Shown here piece after piece: positions 1-5,002 of a stretch of 5,002 bases of DNA. Made by a program: the position numbers and the translations under genes. The notes under the pieces are model-generated. The model searched no databases. It worked only from the letters and a program-made list of their open reading frames with translations, and had not been told where the DNA came from. How positions within the stretch are numbered: the stretch's first letter is position 1; each line of letters begins with the position of its first letter. Source of the DNA: UBA1151 sp963579925 (GTDB lineage: Bacteria; Chloroflexota; Dehalococcoidia; Lucifugimonadales; Lucifugimonadaceae); assembly GCA_963579925.1 (NCBI GenBank), contig CAUZJA010000210.1, forward strand, positions 1-5,002, read 5' to 3'.

Positions 1-41
1 CAGTCGATATACTTGAGTAGCAATCATCGGAGGTGGGTTCT

Positions 42-47
42 GGAGGG
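42..47 (+). promoter_or_regulatory. Ribosome binding site of purF
   Basis: GGAGG at 42-46, running into further Gs, lies 6 bases before the ATG at 53. This is near-ideal Shine-Dalgarno strength and spacing, and it fixes the purF start and so its long propeptide. A second purine-rich match, GGAGGTGGG at 29-37, lies too far upstream (about 15 bases) to serve this ATG directly and has no usual start codon at a suitable distance. Confidence 0.8.
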
Positions 48-52
48 GATCC

Positions 53-1564
53 ATGTCTACTAATTATCCGGGTTACTACAGTGCCGGACCAGTCGGGCTC
101 TCGGGCGATAAGCCTTGGCGTTCGTTAGTTTCTGACACGCCATTCCATGACGACGATAAACCGCAAGATGAATGCGGGATTTTTGGCATCATGGATCGCG
201 AGACAGACGTTGCTCGCGCCACGTTCTTTGGTCTGCATGCGCTGCAGCATCGTGGCCAGGAAAGCGCCGGTATAGCGGCTTCTAATGGCCGCCGGATCAA
301 AATCCATGCCGATACCGGCCTTGTGACGCAGGTCTTCAGAGAAGAGGACCTTGAAGGACTGACAGGCCACATAGCGATTGGCCACAACCGTTACTCCACC
401 AAGGGCGCGACAAAGAAATACAACGCACAGCCGTATCTCATTAACGGCCCCGGCATTGAGTTCGCGTTTGGCCACAACGGCAACGTTATTAACGCAGGTG
501 AGTTGAAGCGCGAGCTGTCGGAGTGGGGAATCACCTTCCGAACGTCGTCAGACTCCGAGGTGATTGCGCACCTATTCGCCAACGCACCGGGGCAGACCTG
601 GGGTGAACGGGCTGCATACTGCATGCGTCGCTTGAAGGGCGCGTACTCCCTCATCATGATGACCTCAAATGAGCTTGTCGGGATTCGTGATCCGCTCGGA
701 ATTCGGCCACTCTGTATTGGGCGCATAAACGATGGCTATGTTCTGGCATCGGAATCGTGTGCGCTCGATAACCTTGGCGCAACGTTCGAACGTGAACTGG
801 AGCCGGGTGAGACTGTCGTTATCACCGAGGACGGCGTGCAAAGCGACATCTGGAGTGGTGCGGCCAAGAACAATACGCACTCCATGTGTGTGTTCGAGCA
901 TATCTACATTGCCCGGCCTGATAGCACGCTTGCAGGCAAATTGGCCTACCGGGCGCGCCAGGCTATGGGCCGTGAACTTGCGAAGATGCACCCGGCTGAG
1001 GCTGACCTGGTCATAGGGATTCCGGACTCTGGGATACCACACGCAGTTGGCTACTCTGAGGAATCCGGAATTCCGTACGGTGAGGGTCTGGTCAAGAACC
1101 GATACGTGCAGCGGACATTTATCCAGCCAGATCAGGCGATGCGTGATCTGGGTGTTCGACTCAAGTTCAACCCGTTGCGCGACGTTATTGAAGGGAAGCG
1201 TGTAGTCGTGGTTGATGATTCAATAGTTCGCGGAACCACGACTCCTAGAATTGTTGAGATGTTGCGAAAAGCAGGGGCATTAGAAGTTCACGTCCGAATC
1301 TCTGCACCACCGATTACTTCCACGTGCCACTTTGGCGTGGATATGAGTAGCCTGGATCAGCTGGTGGCAGCAAATAACTCAGTAGATGAGATTCGTGAGT
1401 TGATTGACGCAGACTCGCTCGGGTACCTGGATGTCGATCATCTGATGCGTGCTGTGGGCGTGAAAGATGAGTCGTATTGCCGTGGCTGTTTCACCGGTAG
1501 ATACCCCATTCCGGTGCAGCTCGAGATGAGCAAAATGGAACTGGAAGAGCCGATGGGTGTTTAA
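53..1564 (+). CDS. purF: Amidophosphoribosyltransferase (glutamine PRPP amidotransferase), Fe-S type
   Basis: Catalyses the first committed step of de novo purine synthesis: PRPP plus glutamine gives 5-phosphoribosylamine, glutamate and pyrophosphate, in the cytoplasm. The 503-residue product has an N-terminal Ntn-hydrolase glutaminase domain (about 41-270) and a C-terminal phosphoribosyltransferase domain (about 280-480). The nucleophile is Cys41 in ECGIFGI, so 40 residues would be removed by self-cleavage. Other glutaminase motifs are HRGQESAGIA (66-75), GHNRYST (110-116), FGHNGN (139-144) and SDSEV (166-170). The flexible PRPP loop region is about 342-374, and the PRPP-binding motif VVVVDDSIVRGTTT is at 384-397. 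Cys279, Cys425, Cys476 and Cys479 match the four [4Fe-4S] ligands of Bacillus subtilis PurF, so an oxygen-sensitive cluster is inferred. The ATG at 53 has a strong ribosome binding site, and I see no other plausible in-frame start before Cys41. The propeptide is longer than the roughly 11 residues of B. subtilis. It is the first gene of the purF-purM-purH run. Confidence 0.97.
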   Translation: MSTNYPGYYSAGPVGLSGDKPWRSLVSDTPFHDDDKPQDECGIFGIMDRETDVARATFFGLHALQHRGQESAGIAASNGRRIKIHADTGLVTQVFREEDLEGLTGHIAIGHNRYSTKGATKKYNAQPYLINGPGIEFAFGHNGNVINAGELKRELSEWGITFRTSSDSEVIAHLFANAPGQTWGERAAYCMRRLKGAYSLIMMTSNELVGIRDPLGIRPLCIGRINDGYVLASESCALDNLGATFERELEPGETVVITEDGVQSDIWSGAAKNNTHSMCVFEHIYIARPDSTLAGKLAYRARQAMGRELAKMHPAEADLVIGIPDSGIPHAVGYSEESGIPYGEGLVKNRYVQRTFIQPDQAMRDLGVRLKFNPLRDVIEGKRVVVVDDSIVRGTTTPRIVEMLRKAGALEVHVRISAPPITSTCHFGVDMSSLDQLVAANNSVDEIRELIDADSLGYLDVDHLMRAVGVKDESYCRGCFTGRYPIPVQLEMSKMELEEPMGV

Positions 1565-1615
1565 GGCGACTAGCACACTCCCCGGCTTCAGTTAAATATC
1601 TGCTCTGTCCCGCCG

Positions 1616-1621
1616 TATACT
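1616..1621 (+). promoter_or_regulatory. Possible -10 promoter hexamer upstream of purM
   Basis: TATACT matches the sigma-70-type -10 consensus TATAAT at five of six positions and lies 45 bases before the purM ATG, in the only sizeable gap of the cluster (1565-1666). The sequence 16 to 18 bases upstream (around 1592-1598, TTAAATA) matches the -35 consensus poorly, at about three of six. It could be an internal promoter for purM-purH, or chance. The rest of the gap shows no convincing hairpin terminator; a GTTA/TAAC inverted repeat (1642-1645 and 1654-1657) is too short to matter. Confidence 0.2.
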
Positions 1622-1666
1622 TCGAATCAGGACAATTTTTAGTTAAAGGCCTGGTAACAAGCGCCG

Positions 1667-2692
1667 ATGACCGGAATTACATACAGAGAAGCTGGCGTTG
1701 ATCTAGACGCAGCCGCACCGATCAAGAACGCTCTGATCTCAATTGTGGGTCAGACGCATGGGACCACGGTACTGTCCAACTCCGGTTTTTTCGCCGGAGG
1801 AATCGACAACCCGGACGACTCCGAGACGCTCATCATTGCCAGCACCGACAGCGTTGGTACCAAGGTGCGGATTGCCGTTGCGGCTGATAAGTTTCAGTCG
1901 CTGGGCAAAGACATCGTCAATCATTGCGTAAATGACATCCTGACCACCGGTGCCAGACCGCTCTTTTTCCTCGACTACATTGGCATAGATAAGGCTGATG
2001 AAAAGCGAATTCTTGAGGTTGCAGAGGGCCTGCGCGACGCCTGCAAAGAAGCAAACTGCTCCATCATCGGCGGCGAAACGGCGTTCTTGCCTGGCGTCTA
2101 TAACGATGGCGACTTCGATCTGGTTGGCTTCATCGTAGGCACTGTTCGCAAAGATGAACTGCTAAAGCCCAAAGAGACCATCCAGGAGGGCGACATCCTG
2201 CTGGGCATCCCATCCAGCGGAATGCACACGAACGGCGCTTCGCTCATTCGTCATGCGTTCAAGATCGATGAAAATCCTGACGTCCTGAACGAACGGCCGG
2301 AGGGACTCGACGTCACGCTTGGCGAGGCACTACTCGAACCGCATCGTAGCTACCTGGATGTGATAGCGCCGGTGATGGGAGACATCAGAGGCATGTCGCA
2401 CATTACGGGTGGTGGGTTCCAGGAGAATCTTCCACGAGTGATGCCAGACGGACTTGCCGCAAAACTGGATCGTGGCAGTTGGGATGTCCCGGCTCTATTT
2501 AACGTCATACAGGCGGCTGGCGGCGTGGATGAAGCTGAGATGTTCCGGGTATTTAACATGGGAGTCGGCATGATTCTCATCTGTGCGCCAGAACGTGCTT
2601 CGGCCGTTCTGGCTGCGACTGACGGTGCCTGGGAGCTTGGCTCGGTTGTCAGCCAATCGGAGACATCAGGCAACAGCGTGGTCATCGAATAG
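1667..2692 (+). CDS. purM: Phosphoribosylformylglycinamidine cyclo-ligase (AIR synthetase)
   Basis: Closes the imidazole ring in purine synthesis: formylglycinamidine ribonucleotide plus ATP gives aminoimidazole ribonucleotide, ADP and phosphate. The 341 residues are close to the usual length (E. coli about 345) and show the two-domain PurM/AIRS fold. The N-terminal half has the family opening YREAGVDLDA (6-15), the nucleotide-binding segment STDSVGTKV (59-67), HCVNDILTTGARPLFFLDY (86-104) and GGETAFLPGVY (135-145). The C-terminal half has GIPSSGMHTNG (180-190), HITGGGFQENLPR (245-257) and FNMGVGM (296-302). The more usual acidic residue after GGETA is Phe139 here, a modest variation. The ATG at 1667 is the first start after an in-frame TAA at 1655-1657 and fits the family N-terminus. 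Its ribosome binding site is weak: the nearest AAAGG, at 1645-1649, is 17 bases away. The gene ends with two consecutive in-frame stops, TAG TGA (2690-2695). It lies 102 bases after purF and 46 before purH, so co-transcription is likely. Confidence 0.97.
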   Translation: MTGITYREAGVDLDAAAPIKNALISIVGQTHGTTVLSNSGFFAGGIDNPDDSETLIIASTDSVGTKVRIAVAADKFQSLGKDIVNHCVNDILTTGARPLFFLDYIGIDKADEKRILEVAEGLRDACKEANCSIIGGETAFLPGVYNDGDFDLVGFIVGTVRKDELLKPKETIQEGDILLGIPSSGMHTNGASLIRHAFKIDENPDVLNERPEGLDVTLGEALLEPHRSYLDVIAPVMGDIRGMSHITGGGFQENLPRVMPDGLAAKLDRGSWDVPALFNVIQAAGGVDEAEMFRVFNMGVGMILICAPERASAVLAATDGAWELGSVVSQSETSGNSVVIE

Positions 2693-2726
2693 TGAGATTT
2701 CAGAGCTGACCCAGTTTGACCGACTA

Positions 2727-2732
2727 GAGAGG
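2727..2732 (+). promoter_or_regulatory. Ribosome binding site of purH, supporting a GTG start
   Basis: GAGAGG lies 6 bases before the GTG at 2739. It decides the start: the reading frame stays open upstream to an ATG at 2583 inside purM, but that part has no family similarity, and homologous PurH proteins begin with the ALLSV segment directly after this GTG. Confidence 0.75.
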
Positions 2733-2738
2733 ATCCAC

Positions 2739-4268
2739 GTGGCCTACGCGCTACTAAGCGTTTATAACAAGCAGTCCATCATCGACTTTGCGCGTGTCTT
2801 GAGCGAGGCAGGCTACGATCTGATTAGCACTGGTGCGACGTACGAGACGATCTCATCCGCAGGCGGGCTGGAAGTCACGCAGGTGGCGGAAGTAACCGGA
2901 TCGCCAGAGATTCTTGATGGGCGTGTGAAGACGCTGCATCCCAAGATTCACGGCGGGATTCTTGCCCGGCGCGATGTGGATACGCACGTTGCAGAACTGT
3001 CCGAGCACAACATAACAGCGGTGGATGTTGTGGTGTCTAACCTTTACCCGTTCGTTGAAACAATTTCCAAGCCAGGTGTATCGCTTGAAGACGCGCTGGA
3101 GAATATCGACATTGGCGGACCTGCGATGGTGCGGGCTGCGGCCAAGAATTTCCCGCATGTGATTGTTGTTGTTGATCCGGCAGACTACACCCGAGTTGGC
3201 GAGATGATCGCCTCCGGTGGTGTGCCTATCGAAGAACGTCGCAAACTTGCAGCTAAGGCGTTCCAGCACGTGGCCCACTATGACACGGTGGTGAGTTCAT
3301 ACCTGCGCGGTAAGTCGCTGGGTGACGGCAACTTCCCTTCAGAGTTCACCGGCGGCTGGAACCTGATCTCCAAGCTGAAGTACGGCGAGAACCCACATCA
3401 GACCGGTGCAATCTATTCCTCACCAGGCACACCGAGCGGGTTGGCCGGCGCCGAGAAACTGCTTGGCCCTGAACTTGGCTACGTCAATTACCTGGATGCT
3501 GACTCAGCATGGCGCTCTGTGCAGACGCTGTCTGACAACGCCGTCTCCATTATTAAGCACGCTAACCCGTGTGGATTGGCGATTCACGAGGATCAATCCG
3601 AAGCGTTCCGACGAGCACTTGCTGGCGACCCGATTTCGGCATACGGCGGGATTGTGGGCTTCAACCGCACAGTCACTGCGGACACTGTTGCGACCATGAA
3701 GGGCACGTTGTTCCACGTGATCATTGCTCCCGGATATGAGCCGGATGCACTGGAAGCGCTCTCCAAGCGGAAGAGTGCTCGCGTGTTGCGCGTAAATCGG
3801 CCCGGCTCTCCCGCGCTGGGAGTCCACACCATCTCTGGCGGTCTGCTGGTTCAATCGCCAGACACCATTCCAGAGACTCCTGACGATTGGGAAGTGAAAA
3901 CGGAGAAGCAGCCCACGGCGCAGCAGCTGAAGGATCTGGAATTTGCGTTGCATGCCTGCGCAATGATCAAGTCCAATGCAATCGTAATGGCAAAGGATCA
4001 GGCGATAACAGGCATGGGAGCTGGCCAGCCAAATCGTGTGATGAGTGTGGAAATAGCTGCACGTTTGGCGGGCGAAGAGTCGAATGGTTCAGTGCTAGCA
4101 TCTGATGCATTTTTCCCATTTCCCGACAGCATAGAAGCGGCTGATGCAGCAGGTTGTACCGCGGTCATCGCGCCGGGTGGCTCAATCCGAGATGACGAAG
4201 TCATCGAAGAAGCCAACAAGCGAGGGATCATTCTGGTGTTCACGCCTAACCGGCACTTCCTTCACTAG
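2739..4268 (+). CDS. purH: Bifunctional AICAR transformylase / IMP cyclohydrolase
   Basis: Carries out the last two steps to IMP: AICAR is formylated with 10-formyltetrahydrofolate to FAICAR, which is then cyclised to IMP. From the GTG start the product is 509 residues (B. subtilis about 512, E. coli about 529). The N-terminal cyclohydrolase (MGS-like) domain, about 1-190, has ALLSVYNK (4-11), STGATYE (30-36), GRVKTLHPKIHGGILAR (61-77), NLYPF (101-105) and IDIGGPAMVRAAAKN (123-137). The transformylase domain, about 200-509, has LKYGENPHQTGAIY (213-226), IIKHANPCGLA (271-281) with the Lys273-His274 pair expected at the active site, DPISAYGGIVGFN (297-309), KSNAIVMAKD (411-420), GMGAGQPNR (425-433), SDAFFPFPDS (455-464) and PGGSIRDDEVIEEA (479-492). 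It ends in RHFLH, close to the usual RHFRH. Both domains look intact. It follows purM by 46 bases. The TAG stop is followed after 21 bases, in the same frame, by the glycosyltransferase gene. Confidence 0.97.
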   Translation: MAYALLSVYNKQSIIDFARVLSEAGYDLISTGATYETISSAGGLEVTQVAEVTGSPEILDGRVKTLHPKIHGGILARRDVDTHVAELSEHNITAVDVVVSNLYPFVETISKPGVSLEDALENIDIGGPAMVRAAAKNFPHVIVVVDPADYTRVGEMIASGGVPIEERRKLAAKAFQHVAHYDTVVSSYLRGKSLGDGNFPSEFTGGWNLISKLKYGENPHQTGAIYSSPGTPSGLAGAEKLLGPELGYVNYLDADSAWRSVQTLSDNAVSIIKHANPCGLAIHEDQSEAFRRALAGDPISAYGGIVGFNRTVTADTVATMKGTLFHVIIAPGYEPDALEALSKRKSARVLRVNRPGSPALGVHTISGGLLVQSPDTIPETPDDWEVKTEKQPTAQQLKDLEFALHACAMIKSNAIVMAKDQAITGMGAGQPNRVMSVEIAARLAGEESNGSVLASDAFFPFPDSIEAADAAGCTAVIAPGGSIRDDEVIEEANKRGIILVFTPNRHFLH

Positions 4269-4289
4269 GCGTCAGGTCAGCTAGACATC

Positions 4290-5002
4290 GTGGCAACTAC
4301 TGTTGATGTGATCATTCCGGTGCTCAATGAAGAGCACAATATCGCTCGTTGCGTTCAGATGCTTCGGAACTTCTTCAGCGAACATCCAGACCGGGAGTGG
4401 AGCATCCTGGTGGCTGACAACGGTTCGACGGACAAGACTGTTGAAGTTGCGAATGGTCTGATGAACGATTCCGGAGACCTGCGCATCACTCATCTCGATC
4501 AAAGAGGTCGTGGCCGGGCGCTCAAGAAGGCGTGGCTTGAGAGCGATGCCGATGTCAGGTGCTACATGGACGTGGACCTGTCTACTGATCTGAAACATAT
4601 TCCCGAACTGGTCAGCGCTATAGCTGATGAGGGTCACGCCGTAGCTACTGGGTCAAGGTTGTTGCGAGATTCAGATGTGGTGAACCGGACACTCAAGCGC
4701 GAGATCACCTCTCGAGGCTACAGCGCGCTATTTCGAACGATGTTCTTCACGAAGTTCAAAGATGCGCAGTGCGGCTTCAAAGCGCTTTCCGCGGATGCTG
4801 CAATTGCATTGGTTCCGTTGGTCAAGGACAACGCCTGGTTCTTTGATACGGAGTTGTTGCTCATAGCGCAAAAGAACGGTTACTCCATAAAGGAGATCCC
4901 CGTACGGTGGGTCGATGACCCGGATTCCAGGGTCAACGTCATCAGCACGGCGTGGGAAGATATCAAAGGCCTGCTGCGACTCAGATTTGGCGGGAGGCCG
5001 AA
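4290..5002 (+). CDS. Family 2 glycosyltransferase, dolichol-phosphate-sugar-synthase-like (3' end outside window)
   Basis: Probably transfers a sugar from a nucleotide donor to a polyprenyl phosphate at the inner face of the membrane, as in DPM1/ALG5-like enzymes; donor and acceptor cannot be told from sequence. The 237 visible residues form a GT-A domain: VDVIIPVLNEEHNI (5-18), VADNGSTDKT (41-50) with a likely nucleotide-binding Asp43, RGRGRALKKAW (72-82), a DxD-type metal site in MDVDLSTD (Asp94, Asp96), ATGSRL (119-124), DAQCGFKAL (158-166), WFFDTELLLIAQ (183-194) and PVRWVDDPDSRV (204-215). The last three are typical of the polyprenol-phosphate glucose/mannose synthase group. No stop codon occurs before the window end; relatives often continue into a GtrA-like membrane domain, which may lie beyond. 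The GTG at 4290 is the only sensible start, being preceded in frame by the purH stop and giving the expected short lead before VIIPVLNEE. Its ribosome binding site is poor (AGGT at 4274-4277, 12 bases away), so translation may depend on coupling to purH, 21 bases upstream. Confidence 0.88.
   Translation, partial: MATTVDVIIPVLNEEHNIARCVQMLRNFFSEHPDREWSILVADNGSTDKTVEVANGLMNDSGDLRITHLDQRGRGRALKKAWLESDADVRCYMDVDLSTDLKHIPELVSAIADEGHAVATGSRLLRDSDVVNRTLKREITSRGYSALFRTMFFTKFKDAQCGFKALSADAAIALVPLVKDNAWFFDTELLLIAQKNGYSIKEIPVRWVDDPDSRVNVISTAWEDIKGLLRLRFGGRP

Noticed and set aside
47..52. GGATCC directly before the starts of purF (47-52) and purH (2731-2736)
   Set aside because: A six-base palindrome beside a Shine-Dalgarno site can recur by chance; it is absent before purM and the glycosyltransferase, and nothing suggests a regulatory site or cloning scar.
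1..63. Possible tail of an upstream gene: one frame is open from the left edge to a TAA at 61-63, others stop at 14-16 and 18-20
   Set aside because: Too few codons to recognise a C-terminus. A purine gene such as purL upstream would be plausible, but nothing here supports it.
149..160. DDDK in the PurF propeptide, resembling part of an enterokinase site
   Set aside because: It is followed by Pro and lies five residues before the autocatalytic Cys; the resemblance is coincidental.
665..1042. Open frame of 125 codons on the - strand within purF
   Set aside because: It lies wholly antisense to a clearly conserved gene, and its translation shows no recognisable domain; it is a shadow of purF coding bias.
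2583..2738. An upstream extension of the purH reading frame beginning inside purM
   Set aside because: The extra 52 codons overlap purM in another frame, have no resemblance to PurH N-termini, and the GTG at 2739 has a well-placed ribosome binding site.
2853..3278. Open frames of 141 and 149 codons on the - strand within purH (2853-3278 and 3504-3953)
   Set aside because: Both are antisense to conserved purH domains, have no family features and no supporting context.
3714..3716. His326 in PurH (FHVIIAP) where many bacterial proteins have Glu
   Set aside because: The position also differs in the human enzyme (SDGIIAP), so it is tolerant and not a sign of lost activity.
4281..4637. Open frame of 118 codons on the - strand over the glycosyltransferase start
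   Set aside because: The + strand carries the full set of GT-A motifs across the same bases; the antisense translation has none.

Overview
The window holds a compact, single-strand run of de novo purine biosynthesis genes, purF-purM-purH, followed by the 5' part of a family 2 glycosyltransferase gene that runs off the right edge. All four genes are on the + strand. No RNA gene, mobile element, CRISPR array or clear terminator was seen.

Layout: 1-52 is a short leader with a strong ribosome binding site. 53-1564 is purF (amidophosphoribosyltransferase, pathway step 1), of the self-processing, iron-sulfur type. 1565-1666 is a 102-base gap with a weak promoter-like hexamer. 1667-2692 is purM (AIR synthetase, step 5). 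A 46-base gap carries a good ribosome binding site. 2739-4268 is purH (bifunctional AICAR transformylase / IMP cyclohydrolase, steps 9 and 10), which starts at GTG. After 21 bases, 4290 to the window end is a dolichol-phosphate-sugar-synthase-like glycosyltransferase, also from GTG and in the same reading frame as purH.

Together the purine genes cover the committing step, imidazole ring closure and the final two reactions to IMP. The GAR transformylase gene purN, often found between purM and purH in other bacteria, is absent here. The glycosyltransferase has no evident link to purines and is probably co-transcribed by position only, or begins an envelope-glycosylation segment.

Organism: a free-living-type bacterium of moderate GC content (estimated by eye), using GTG starts and Shine-Dalgarno sites. 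The Fe-S PurF with a long propeptide and the 'WFFDTELL ... DDPDSRV' style of glycosyltransferase suggest Chloroflexota (for example Dehalococcoidia/SAR202-like) or an actinobacterial relative, but this is a tentative impression. The region looks like ordinary core metabolism. I found no convincing undescribed system, and the findings are small points of interest.
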